Positions 7,570 through 19,682 of a stretch of DNA of 64,000 nucleotides are shown here, in pieces; position 1 is the first letter of the stretch; every line of letters starts with the position of its first letter. The notes below the pieces were generated by a model. That model did not search any database, was not told the origin of the DNA, and saw nothing but the letters and a program-made list of their open reading frames with translations. Where the stretch lies: the NCBI RefSeq assembly GCF_048320135.1, contig NZ_CP182947.1:3844001-3908000 (forward strand), in the 5' to 3' direction. The position numbers and the translations under genes are program-made. This DNA is from Ideonella_A sakaiensis_A. GTDB lineage: Bacteria; Pseudomonadota; Gammaproteobacteria; Burkholderiales; Burkholderiaceae_C.

Positions 7570-9861
7570 ATGACTGTCTCAGGACCGGACCCCGACGATT
7601 GGCCGCAGCACCGCTACGAGCGTTATCAGCCGCCGCGGCTGTGGCCACGCCGGCTGCTGCTCGGCGCGGCGGCACTCGCTGCCGCCTTCGTCGTCTACCT
7701 CGGCGTGCTGATCGTCACGACGCCGGGCGTCGATGCATTGCGGGCTGCGAGCACCGCGCGCGCCAGCGTGATCGTCTCATCCGACGGCGAGGTGATCGGC
7801 CGTTTTGCCAGCGCCTACCAGGCGCCGATCGGTCTCGACGAGGTGGCGCCGGTCGTCGTGCAGGCGCTGATCGCGACCGAGGACCACCGTTTCTACGACC
7901 ACCATGGACTCGATCCGCAGCGCATCGTCTCGTCGGCCTGGCAGACGCTGTGGGGTGATCTGCAGGGGGCGTCGACGCTGACCCAGCAACTCGCGCGCAA
8001 CCTGTTTCCGCAGCAGATCGGCAACCGCCGCACGCTGCAGCGCAAGTTGCGCGAGGCGATCACCGCGGTGCGCCTGGAGCGCCACAGCGACAAGGCGCAG
8101 ATCCTCGAGGCCTACCTGAATACCGCGCCGTTCCTCTACAACGTGCGCGGCTTCGGGATGGCCGCGCAGACCTATTTCGACACCTCGGCAGCCGAACTCG
8201 ATGCGGCGCAGGCGGCGACGCTGGTCGGCATGCTGAAGGGCAGCCACCGCTACAACCCGGTGCGCCATCCGCAGCGCGCGCTCGATCGGCGCAATGTCGT
8301 GCTTGCGCAGATGCACAAGCGAGGCGTCATCGACGAAGCCGAGTACGCGCGCCTGAAGGCACGGCCGCTCGGCCTGCAGTTCCGCCGTCCGGAAGACGGC
8401 GAAATCGGCCAGGCCAGGCATTTTGTCGTGCAGGTCCGCGAACAGATCGTCGACTGGGCCGACAGCCGCGACGTCGACCTCGACCGCGACGGCCTGATCA
8501 TCCACACGACGCTCGACAGCCGCTTGCAGCAACTCGCGCAACAGGCCGTCAGCGAGCAGGTTGCCGCGTTGCAGCGGCTCGCCGGCCGCGAATGGAGCCA
8601 GCCGCGGCTCGTCAGCACCGGGCTGAAGCAGGGCGAGGCAAAAAACCCGTTTGCCTGGTTCTGGCGCGCGAATCCGGAATTTGCAAAGCAGGTGCTGCGC
8701 GACAGTGCCGAATTTCGGGTCGCACGCGAGGCCGGGCTCAGCGAGCAGCAGGCGCTGGCGAAATTGCAGGCCGACGACGCGCTGGTGCGCCGTCTGCGCG
8801 AGGAAAAAACCCGCTTGTCGGCCGGCTTCGTTGCGATGGAGCCGGGCAGCGGTGCGGTCCGGGCCTGGATCGGCAGCCCGGATTTCGGTACCGACCAGTT
8901 CGATCACGTCGCGCAGGCGCGGCGCCAGCCGGGCTCGACCTTCAAGCCGTTCGTCTACGGCGCGGCGATCGCGCGCGGCATCTCGACCGCGCACCAATAC
9001 CTCGACGACCTGATCGAGATCCCGCTCGGCGGCGGACGGGTCTGGCGGCCGACCGACATGGGCGGTCCGAGCCGCCTGCCGATGACACTGCGCGAGGGGC
9101 TGGTGCATTCGAAGAACAGCGTCACCGCGCGCGTGATGCTCGACGTCGGCGCGTCGCAGGTGATGCGTTTTGCGCGTGCCGCCGGCGTGCGATCGTCGCC
9201 GCTCGATCCGGTGCCTTCGCTCGCGCTCGGCACCAGCCCGGTCACGCTGCTCGAAATGGTCACCGCCTATTCGACGCTGGCGGCGCTCGGCGAATACAAC
9301 GAGCCGCGATTGCTGACCCACATCACCGACCGTGACGGCACTGTGCTCGCGCGTTTCGACGACGAACGATCGCCCGAATACAGCATCGAGCGTGGCGTCG
9401 CCGAAAAACTGGTCGATGCGATGCGCGGCGTGATCGACGAAGGCACCGGCGCCGGCTTGCGACGCGAATTCGGCGTGCGCGGCGACCTTGCCGGCAAGAC
9501 CGGCACGACGCAGAACAATACCGACGGCTGGTTCATCGCGATGAACCCGGCGCTGGTCGCCGGCGCCTGGGTCGGCTTCAACGACCAGCGCGTGACGATC
9601 CGCAGCAACTACTGGGGGCAGGGCGCGCACAACGCGCTGCGCATCGTCGGCGATTTCCTGCGCAGCGGCCAGCGCGCGAAGCTGCTCGATTTCAGCGCCA
9701 CCTTCCCGATCGTCGTGCGCCCGGAACCCGAGCCGCCGCCGATCGATCCGCTGCAGCGTTACTGGGACGAGCGCGCGCGCGAGCAGATCGAGGCGCCGCC
9801 GGTGATCCCGGTGCTGCCGATGTCGAGCATCGATTCGTGGCGATCGGACCGGCGGCCGTGA
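7570..9861 (+). CDS. Class A penicillin-binding protein (transglycosylase/transpeptidase)
   Basis: Bifunctional peptidoglycan synthase anchored in the inner membrane. From ATG 7570 it has 763 residues: a membrane helix (LLLGAAALAAAFVVYLGVLI), a GT51 transglycosylase domain with EDHRFYDHHGLD (catalytic Glu104) and GASTLTQQLARNLF, and a transpeptidase domain with STFK (Ser456), SKNS and KTGTT. The frame is also open from a GTG at 7522, 16 codons earlier; neither start has a clear ribosome-binding site, so the ATG was preferred. It is convergent with glnS. Which paralogue (PBP1a, 1b or 1c type) it represents is not clear. Confidence 0.9.
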   Translation: MTVSGPDPDDWPQHRYERYQPPRLWPRRLLLGAAALAAAFVVYLGVLIVTTPGVDALRAASTARASVIVSSDGEVIGRFASAYQAPIGLDEVAPVVVQALIATEDHRFYDHHGLDPQRIVSSAWQTLWGDLQGASTLTQQLARNLFPQQIGNRRTLQRKLREAITAVRLERHSDKAQILEAYLNTAPFLYNVRGFGMAAQTYFDTSAAELDAAQAATLVGMLKGSHRYNPVRHPQRALDRRNVVLAQMHKRGVIDEAEYARLKARPLGLQFRRPEDGEIGQARHFVVQVREQIVDWADSRDVDLDRDGLIIHTTLDSRLQQLAQQAVSEQVAALQRLAGREWSQPRLVSTGLKQGEAKNPFAWFWRANPEFAKQVLRDSAEFRVAREAGLSEQQALAKLQADDALVRRLREEKTRLSAGFVAMEPGSGAVRAWIGSPDFGTDQFDHVAQARRQPGSTFKPFVYGAAIARGISTAHQYLDDLIEIPLGGGRVWRPTDMGGPSRLPMTLREGLVHSKNSVTARVMLDVGASQVMRFARAAGVRSSPLDPVPSLALGTSPVTLLEMVTAYSTLAALGEYNEPRLLTHITDRDGTVLARFDDERSPEYSIERGVAEKLVDAMRGVIDEGTGAGLRREFGVRGDLAGKTGTTQNNTDGWFIAMNPALVAGAWVGFNDQRVTIRSNYWGQGAHNALRIVGDFLRSGQRAKLLDFSATFPIVVRPEPEPPPIDPLQRYWDERAREQIEAPPVIPVLPMSSIDSWRSDRRP

Positions 9862-9885
9862 GCACGCGCGCTGCGCGCGGCCCGA

Positions 9886-11691
<1,806 letters not shown>

Positions 11692-11876
11692 GGGGAATCG
11701 GACGAACCGGGCAGGCCGTCGCGGGAAGGGTGGCGGGATTTTATCGGCCGAGCCGGCGCGGCCCCACGGTCACGTCTGATTACGTTTTCGGCGCCGGTCG
11801 GCGTCAACGCAGGGTATGGTGCCGGACGTTGCACGTTAAGGCCGGCCGGCTGCCGGGGACAAGACAGGAGAATTTG

Positions 11877-12278
11877 ATGATCAACATGCGCAAGGTCTTT
11901 GCTGCGGCGGGATTCGGTCTGGCCTGCGGCATCGCCCAGGCCGGCAACATCAGCTGGTCGATCGGCATCAACCTGCCGCCGGTAGGCACGGTGATCTCGA
12001 ATGCGCCGGTGTATGCCGATGGTCCGTACTACGGCGGCGCGCCGGTTTATCACGCACCGCCGCCCGTGGTTTATCGGCCGGCCCCGGTCTATCACGCGCC
12101 GCCGCCGGTGGTGTACAGGCCCGCGCCGATCTATTACGTGCCGCCGGCGGTTGTTTATGCACCGGCTCCGCGTTATGAGCGGCCGCCGCACAACCATCGT
12201 CACCATCGCAACTGGCAACGTGACGAGCGCCGCTGGGAGCGGATCGAGCACCGCAGGTACTGGCGCGATCGCGACTGA
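11877..12278 (+). CDS. Small secreted Pro/Tyr-rich repeat protein
   Basis: A 133-residue protein with a Sec signal peptide (MINMRKVFAAAGFGLACGIAQA, cleavage expected after AQA). The mature part has two near-perfect copies of VYHAPPPVVYRPAP and a third diverged copy, and then a His/Arg-rich tail ending in RRYWRDRD. AGGAG lies seven bases before the start. Similar Tyr/Pro-rich YXPP-type secreted proteins of proteobacteria are unassigned; they are thought to be periplasmic or surface-located. It stands alone, divergent from glnS. Confidence 0.75.
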   Translation: MINMRKVFAAAGFGLACGIAQAGNISWSIGINLPPVGTVISNAPVYADGPYYGGAPVYHAPPPVVYRPAPVYHAPPPVVYRPAPIYYVPPAVVYAPAPRYERPPHNHRHHRNWQRDERRWERIEHRRYWRDRD

Positions 12279-12305
12279 ACGGCGCGGATGGCTGCGCTGC
12301 ATTTG

Positions 12306-12339
12306 GGCAACGCTGAACAAGTCCTTGTTCAGCGTTGCC
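12306..12339. repeat. Perfect 16-bp inverted repeat (hairpin)
   Basis: Two 16-base arms (GGCAACGCTGAACAAG and its exact complement) are separated by only two bases, 28 bases after the preceding stop codon. There is no T-run on either side, so it is not a standard intrinsic terminator. It may stop or protect the upstream mRNA, or belong to a dispersed extragenic palindrome family. Confidence 0.7.
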
Positions 12340-12431
12340 TTGGCGCAGCCTCAGGGAATGCCAGCTTGGTGTTTGTCGGGCGGCGGCTATAGTCGTCAAC
12401 GCGCAAGATCCGCCGTGCCTCGTCTTGTTCG

Positions 12432-14240
12432 ATGACTTCAACCTGCCGCACCGTTCAGGTGCACCGGCCTGCCGCCTCCCGCCGTTCCACTGCTGCCCTG
12501 CGGCTTCGCCGCCTGGGCACGCTGCTGGCTGCGTCATCGCTGCTGCTTGCCTGCAGCACGCCGCTGCCGCCGCAGCGGCCGCTGCCGACCGGTCCGCTGG
12601 TCGTCGCGCCGCCGGCAGCGCAGCAGGCTGCTTCGGCCGCGTCGGCGCCCGCCAGCGCGCCGGTCGACACGAGCGCTGCGCCAGTGGCCGAGGCCGGCCC
12701 GATCACGCCAGCGGTGGCCGCGCGTTTTCCGCCACCGGCCGAGGTCTACCGCACACCGGGGCTCGAGGCCGGCCGCGACCGCTTCACGACCGACGGCGAA
12801 CTGCATTCCTGGCTGCTGCGTCTCGAACGGCCGCTCGACGAAAGCCGTGGCCAGCCGGCGGTCAGGTTGCTGGTGGCCGGCAGTTCGCAACGTGGCGCTC
12901 CGATCGAGGCGCTGCTGCTGAGCAAGTCCCGTGACAACAGCGCGCAGGGCCTGCGCACCGGCGACCGTCCCACCGTGATGTTCATCGGCGGCCAGCACGG
13001 CGACGAGCCGGCCTCCACCGAGTCGATGCTGGTGCTCGCCCAGCAACTGGCCAGCGGCCCGCTGCAGGGCGTGCTGCGGCAGGTCAATGTATTGATCGTG
13101 CCGCGCGCCAACCCGGATGCGGCACTGCGTCCGCAACGGCAGACGGTCAATGGCATCGACCTGAACCGCGACCACCTGCTGCTGCGCACACCGGAGGCGC
13201 GGGCGCTGGCCCGCCTGGTCACCGACTACCGGCCGATCGTCGTCGTCGACGCCCATGAATATCCGGCGATCGGCCAATGGGCGCGGCAGTTCGGCGTCGT
13301 CCGTCGCCACGATGTATTGGTTCAATATGCGATGACGCCGAACATGGCCGAGTTCGTCACGCGGGCGTCGGAGGAGTGGTTCCGCCTGCCACTGCTGAAG
13401 GATCTGTCGGCGGCACGCCTCAGTGCCGAGTGGTACCACGTGCTGCAGCAGGAGCCGCCGGGCGTCGTTGCGATGGGTGGCCCGCGGCCCGATACCAGCC
13501 GCAATGTCAACGGCCTTCGCCATGCGGTCAGCCTGCTGATCGAAACCCGCGGCTCCGACCTCGGCCGGCGCAACCTGCAGCGCCGCGTCCATGGCCAGGT
13601 CGTCGCCGCGGCCAGCATCCTGCGCAGCGCGGCCGCGCGCGCCGGTGACCTGCAGAAGCTGCGCGGTTTTGTCGAAAGCGACATCAGTGCGAAGGCGTGC
13701 AAGGGAACCATCGTCGTGCAGGCCGCGCCGACGCCGAGCGAATACGACCTGACGACGATCGATCCGCAGACCGGTGCCGATCGGCTGATCAGCGTCAACT
13801 GGCAGTCGACGCTGCAGTTGCGGCCGGCGCGCACCCGGCTGCGGCCTTGCGGCTACTGGCTGGCGGCAAACCAGACCGAAGCGGTGATCCGGCTGCGCCA
13901 GCTCGGTCTCGAAGTGCTGCAGATTTCCGAGCCGGTAGCATTGCGCGGCGAGTCCTATCGCGTGCTCGCCGCCGCCTGGCGCGATCTGCCTGCCAGCGGT
14001 GCTGAAAATGCCGATGACGGCTATGCACAGCCGGTGCCGGTCGACGTGCAGGCCGAAATGATCGAGGCCGAGCCGGGCAGCTACTACGTGCCGCTGACGC
14101 AGCCGCTGGCGATGCTGGCGGTTGCCGCGCTCGAGCCCGATTCGCCGAGCAGCTACATGGCACACGGCCTGATCGACGGCGCGGCATCGATTGCCCGCAT
14201 CATGGTCGTCCCGCTGGTGCGGCTCGATCCGCTGCACTGA
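12432..14240 (+). CDS. M14-family zinc carboxypeptidase-like lipoprotein
   Basis: A 602-residue predicted lipoprotein; the signal peptide ends LLAASSLLLAC (Cys41). A Pro/Ala-rich linker of about 60 residues leads to a carboxypeptidase A-like domain: GGQHGDEPAS gives the zinc ligands His189 and Glu192, GIDLNRDH the substrate-binding Asn245/Arg246, and VVDAHEY a third-ligand candidate His275. The region from about 400 on is not recognised. It probably cleaves peptides, perhaps peptidoglycan-derived, in the periplasm or at the outer membrane. No clear ribosome-binding site was seen before the ATG. Confidence 0.8.
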   Translation: MTSTCRTVQVHRPAASRRSTAALRLRRLGTLLAASSLLLACSTPLPPQRPLPTGPLVVAPPAAQQAASAASAPASAPVDTSAAPVAEAGPITPAVAARFPPPAEVYRTPGLEAGRDRFTTDGELHSWLLRLERPLDESRGQPAVRLLVAGSSQRGAPIEALLLSKSRDNSAQGLRTGDRPTVMFIGGQHGDEPASTESMLVLAQQLASGPLQGVLRQVNVLIVPRANPDAALRPQRQTVNGIDLNRDHLLLRTPEARALARLVTDYRPIVVVDAHEYPAIGQWARQFGVVRRHDVLVQYAMTPNMAEFVTRASEEWFRLPLLKDLSAARLSAEWYHVLQQEPPGVVAMGGPRPDTSRNVNGLRHAVSLLIETRGSDLGRRNLQRRVHGQVVAAASILRSAAARAGDLQKLRGFVESDISAKACKGTIVVQAAPTPSEYDLTTIDPQTGADRLISVNWQSTLQLRPARTRLRPCGYWLAANQTEAVIRLRQLGLEVLQISEPVALRGESYRVLAAAWRDLPASGAENADDGYAQPVPVDVQAEMIEAEPGSYYVPLTQPLAMLAVAALEPDSPSSYMAHGLIDGAASIARIMVVPLVRLDPLH

Positions 14241-14268
14241 CGCGGCCAGGCCGCGGCCGCTGCGATCT

Positions 14269-15783
<1,515 letters not shown>

Positions 15784-15884
15784 GGGGTCTCCGGTGGGCA
15801 CACGTAAAATCGCAGTCTATCGAAGAAAGACCCGCCGACATTCACGCTGGCGGGCAGCAATCACAAGAAGGACGGAGCCACCCG

Positions 15885-16610
15885 ATGGCCGGACATTCCA
15901 AGTGGGCCAATATCCAGCACCGCAAAGGGCGGCAGGACGAGAAGCGGGGCAAGATCTGGACCAGGCTGATCCGCGAAATCATCGTCGCGGCGCGGCAAGG
16001 TGGCGGTGATCCGAAGGACAACCCGCGGCTGCGGCTGGCGATGGACAAGGCGCGCGCCGCCAACATGCCGGCCGATACCGTCAAGAAGAATATCGACAAG
16101 GCCACCGGCAACCTCGAAGGCGTCAGCTACGAGGAGGTGCGCTACGAGGGTTACGGCATCGGCGGCGCCGCGGTGATCCTCGATTGCATGACCGACAACC
16201 GCGTCCGCACCGTCGCCGAGGTCCGCCATGCCTTCAGCAAATACGGCGGCAACCTCGGCACCGAAGGCTCGGTCGCCTTCCAGTTCCGGCATTGCGGGCA
16301 GTTCCTGTTCGCGCCCGGCACCGACGAAGACAAGGTGATGGAGGTCGCGCTCGAAGCCGGCGCCGAGGACGTGATCAGCGGCGACGACGGCGTGGTCGAG
16401 GTCGTCTGTGCGCCGGCCGAGTTCGAGGCGGTGCAGCAGGCGTTCGAGAAGGCCGGGCTGGTGCCCGAAGTCGCCGAGGTCACGATGCGGCCGGAAAATA
16501 CGATCGAATTGTCCGGCGACGATGCGCAGCGCATGCAGAAGCTGCTCGACGTGATCGAGGACCTCGACGACGTGCAGCAGCTGTATCACAACGCCGAGCT
16601 CGATCTATGA
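15885..16610 (+). CDS. yebC: YebC/PmpR-family regulatory protein
   Basis: A 241-residue protein with the highly conserved start MAGHSKWANIQHRKGRQD and three alpha/beta domains, the usual length. YebC-family proteins act as transcription regulators in some bacteria, and some members have been linked to translation at proline stretches. AAGGACGGAG precedes the start. It heads the plus-strand housekeeping run and lies 28 bases before purD. Confidence 0.95.
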   Translation: MAGHSKWANIQHRKGRQDEKRGKIWTRLIREIIVAARQGGGDPKDNPRLRLAMDKARAANMPADTVKKNIDKATGNLEGVSYEEVRYEGYGIGGAAVILDCMTDNRVRTVAEVRHAFSKYGGNLGTEGSVAFQFRHCGQFLFAPGTDEDKVMEVALEAGAEDVISGDDGVVEVVCAPAEFEAVQQAFEKAGLVPEVAEVTMRPENTIELSGDDAQRMQKLLDVIEDLDDVQQLYHNAELDL

Positions 16611-16638
16611 GCGCGCTCGCATGCGCCCGGAGCCGGGC

Positions 16639-17928
16639 ATGAAAGTCCTCGTGATCGGAGGCGGCGGGCGCGAACATGCGTTTGCCTGGAAGCTGCTGCA
16701 GTCGTCGCGGGTGCAAACGGTCTTCATCGCGCCTGGCAACGGCGGCACCGCGCTCGATCCGCGGCTGCACAACGTCGACATCACCGACCTCGCCGAGCTG
16801 GCCCAGTTTGCTGCCGCGCAGAAGGTCACGCTGACGGTGGTCGGCCCGGAAACCCCGTTGGCTGCAGGCGTCGTCGACCTGTTCCGTTCGCGCGGGCTGC
16901 GCATCTTCGGCCCGACGCGGGCGGCCGCGCGGCTCGAGAGCTCGAAGGATTTTGCGAAGGCCTTCATGAAGCGGCACGGTATCCCGACCGCCGCTTATGA
17001 AAGCTTCACCGACGCCGCTGCGGCCCATGCACACGTCGACAAACACGGTGCGCCGATCGTCATCAAGGCCGACGGCCTGGCCGCCGGCAAGGGCGTGGTC
17101 GTTGCGATGTCGCTCGACGAGGCGCACCAGGCGATCGACTGGATGCTTGCCGACGATGCCGCCGGCAACAAGCTCGGCGTGCAGCACAACGACACGCCGC
17201 GGGTCGTGATCGAGGAATTTCTCGAAGGCGAGGAGGCCAGCTTCATCGTCGTCTGCGACGGCAAGCATGTGCTCTCGCTGGCGACCAGCCAGGACCACAA
17301 ACGCCTGCTCGACGACGACAAGGGCCCGAATACCGGCGGCATGGGCGCCTATTCACCGGCGCCGGTGGTGACGCCGAACGTGCATGCACGGGTGATGCAG
17401 GAAATCATCATGCCGACGATCCACGGCATGGCGCGCGAAGGAGAAACCTTCACCGGCTTCCTGTATGCCGGGCTGATGATCGATGCCAGCGGCCAGCCGC
17501 GCACCGTCGAGTTCAACTGCCGGATGGGCGACCCGGAAACGCAGCCGATCCTGATGCGCTTGAAAAGCGATCTGTTCGAGCTGCTGATGCATGCGACCGA
17601 CGGCACGCTCGACAAGGTCGAGCTCGAATGGGACCGCCGCATTGCGCTCGGCGTCGTGATGGCGGCGGCCGGTTATCCGCTGTCGCCGCGCAAGGGCGAC
17701 GAGATCACCGGCATCGCGCCGGAGGCGCCGGATGCGATGGTTTTCCATGCCGGCACCACGCTCGATGGCAATCGGCTGCTGACCTCCGGTGGCCGGGTGC
17801 TGTGCGTCACCGTGCTCGGCGATTCGTTCAAGCTCGCGCAGCAGCGGGCCTACGAGGTGGTGCGCGGCATCCGCTTCGACGGCGCGCAATACCGCGGTGA
17901 TATCGCGCACCGCGCAATAAGGAGGTGA
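16639..17928 (+). CDS. purD: Phosphoribosylamine--glycine ligase
   Basis: ATP-grasp enzyme for the second step of de novo purine synthesis. The 429-residue protein starts MKVLVIGGGGREHAFAWKL, has the ATP-grasp region IVIKADGLAAGKGVV, the family signature FNCRMGDPETQ, and the usual length. The start at 16639 has CGGAG seven bases upstream and matches the family N-terminus; an ATG at 16621 is in frame but less likely. The stop codon is the first part of a GC-rich palindromic repeat. Confidence 0.97.
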   Translation: MKVLVIGGGGREHAFAWKLLQSSRVQTVFIAPGNGGTALDPRLHNVDITDLAELAQFAAAQKVTLTVVGPETPLAAGVVDLFRSRGLRIFGPTRAAARLESSKDFAKAFMKRHGIPTAAYESFTDAAAAHAHVDKHGAPIVIKADGLAAGKGVVVAMSLDEAHQAIDWMLADDAAGNKLGVQHNDTPRVVIEEFLEGEEASFIVVCDGKHVLSLATSQDHKRLLDDDKGPNTGGMGAYSPAPVVTPNVHARVMQEIIMPTIHGMAREGETFTGFLYAGLMIDASGQPRTVEFNCRMGDPETQPILMRLKSDLFELLMHATDGTLDKVELEWDRRIALGVVMAAAGYPLSPRKGDEITGIAPEAPDAMVFHAGTTLDGNRLLTSGGRVLCVTVLGDSFKLAQQRAYEVVRGIRFDGAQYRGDIAHRAIRR

Positions 17929-18006
17929 CCCCCCCCCGGAGCGCCTTCGGCGCACCCCCCCAGGGGGGCGCCGCCAGCGGACCGGCAAAGCCGGATCCGC
18001 GGCGGC
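17929..18006. repeat. GC-rich palindromic intergenic repeat
   Basis: Starts directly after the purD stop. It contains three stacked palindromes: GCGCC-TTC-GGCGC, CCCCCC-A-GGGGGG, and a long imperfect stem from 17970 to 18006 (outer arms GCCGCC and GGCGGC, inner arms CCGGC and GCCGG around AAA). It resembles dispersed palindromic repeats found after genes in GC-rich Burkholderiales genomes. It could end transcription or stabilise purD mRNA. Confidence 0.65.
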
Positions 18007-18034
18007 TGCTTGATCGGACCACGCACACCGCAGC

Positions 18035-19033
18035 ATGGCCTTCGTCGGGGATGGCAGCGTGAACACCCATGCAGTGCGCGAGTACCTGCTCGGGCTGCAG
18101 CAAGGCATCGTCGACGCCGTCGAGGCGGCCGAGGGGCGGCCGTTCCTGCGCGACGGCTGGACGCGTCCGCCGGGCGGGCGGCTGCAGGGTGACGGTTTGT
18201 CGCAGCTGATCGAGGGCGGCGAGCTGATCGAGCGTGGCGGCTGCAATTTTTCGCATGTGATCGGCAGCACGCTGCCGCCGTCGGCGACCCAGCACCGGCC
18301 CGAACTGGCCGGCGCCAGTTTCGAAGCGCTCGGTGTCTCGCTGGTGATGCACCCGCGCAATCCGTTTGTGCCGACGGTGCACCTGAACGTGCGGATGTTT
18401 GCCGCGCAGCCGCCCGATGCCGAGCCGGTCGTCTGGTTCGGCGGCGGCATGGACCTGACGCCGTATTACGGCTTCGAGGAGGATGCCCGACATTTCCACC
18501 GCATCAACCGCGATGCGCTGGCGCCGTTCGGCGACGACAAATACCCGCGCTTCAAGGCCTGGTGCGACGACTATTTTTTCCTGAAGCACCGCAACGAGGC
18601 GCGTGGCATCGGCGGCATCTTCTTCGACGATGTCTCGGAGCTCGGCTTCGACGGCGGCTTCGCGATGATCCGTTCGGTCGGCGATGCCTTCCTGCCGGCC
18701 TGGATGCCGATCGTCGAGCGCCGGCGCAAGCTTCCGTTCGATGAAAGCCACCGCGATTTCCAGGCCTATCGGCGCGGTCGTTATGTCGAGTTCAACCTCG
18801 TCTTCGACCGCGGAACCTTGTTCGGTCTGCAGTCGGGCGGCCGCACCGAAAGCATCCTGATGTCGATGCCGCCGATCGTCAAATGGCGCTACGACTGGCA
18901 TCCGCAGCCGGGCAGTCCGGAAGCGCGGCTGTACAGCGATTTTCTGCCGCGCCGCGACTGGCTCGCCGACGAGGCGGCGAGCGAGACCGATTCCGGGCGC
19001 GGTGAAGCCGCCCGCCACGGGCCACCCGCTTGA
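18035..19033 (+). CDS. hemF: Oxygen-dependent coproporphyrinogen III oxidase
   Basis: Converts coproporphyrinogen III to protoporphyrinogen IX in haem synthesis, using oxygen. The protein has up to 332 residues with the family segments GGCNFSHVIG, FGGGMDLTPYYGFEEDA, RGIGGIFFDD and RYVEFNLVFDRGTLFGLQSG. An alternative GTG start at 18059 (MNTHAVREYL) also fits and has GGGGAT upstream. Its stop overlaps the nadD start by four bases. Confidence 0.96.
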   Translation: MAFVGDGSVNTHAVREYLLGLQQGIVDAVEAAEGRPFLRDGWTRPPGGRLQGDGLSQLIEGGELIERGGCNFSHVIGSTLPPSATQHRPELAGASFEALGVSLVMHPRNPFVPTVHLNVRMFAAQPPDAEPVVWFGGGMDLTPYYGFEEDARHFHRINRDALAPFGDDKYPRFKAWCDDYFFLKHRNEARGIGGIFFDDVSELGFDGGFAMIRSVGDAFLPAWMPIVERRRKLPFDESHRDFQAYRRGRYVEFNLVFDRGTLFGLQSGGRTESILMSMPPIVKWRYDWHPQPGSPEARLYSDFLPRRDWLADEAASETDSGRGEAARHGPPA

Positions 19034-19656
19034 GCGGCAACCAGACGCCGCAGCGCCGCCGCATCGGCCTGTTCGGCGGCAGTTTTGATCCGGTGCACCT
19101 CGGCCACCTGGCACTGGCACACAGCGCGCTCGACGATCTTGCACTCGACGAACTGCGCTGGCTGCCGGCTGGCCGGCCCTGGCAGAAGGGCGGCCTGCAG
19201 GCCAGCGGCGAACAACGTGCCGAGATGCTGCGGCTGGCGATCGGCGATCCGCAGCATGGCGACGCCCGGTTCCGGATCGAAACCTGCGAGATCGAACGGC
19301 AGGGCCCGACTTTTACGATCGACACCGTGCTCGCGCTGCAGCAGCAGCAACCGGGGTTCGACTGGTTGCTGCTGATCGGCCAGGATCAGCATGCGAAATT
19401 GCAGACTTGGCACCGCTGGCGCGAACTGCTGGCGCTGGTGCGGCTGGCGGTTGCAGTGCGCCCCGGCGCCACCGTCGCAGTCGATCCGGAAGTCGCGGCG
19501 TTCGGCTTCGAGGCGCTTGCGATGCCGCCAAATCCGCTGTCGTCGACGCTGCTGCGCAAGCGGGTCGCCGCTCGCGAGCCGATCACCGATCTGGTGCCAG
19601 CCGCCGTCGCAGGCTATATTGACTCCAATCGGCTCTACCGTGGCACGGCGAGCTGA
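19030..19656 (+). CDS. nadD: Nicotinate-nucleotide adenylyltransferase
   Basis: Makes nicotinic acid adenine dinucleotide from NaMN and ATP for NAD synthesis. The 208-residue protein has the nucleotidyltransferase motif GGSFDPVHLGHL (HxGH) and the C-terminal PLSSTLLRKR motif. The likely start is a TTG that overlaps the hemF stop (TTGA), giving translational coupling. It is followed by rsfS, a common order in betaproteobacteria. Confidence 0.95.
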   Translation: MSGNQTPQRRRIGLFGGSFDPVHLGHLALAHSALDDLALDELRWLPAGRPWQKGGLQASGEQRAEMLRLAIGDPQHGDARFRIETCEIERQGPTFTIDTVLALQQQQPGFDWLLLIGQDQHAKLQTWHRWRELLALVRLAVAVRPGATVAVDPEVAAFGFEALAMPPNPLSSTLLRKRVAAREPITDLVPAAVAGYIDSNRLYRGTAS

Positions 19657-19682
19657 GCAAAAAATTACCGATCAGGAGCTGA

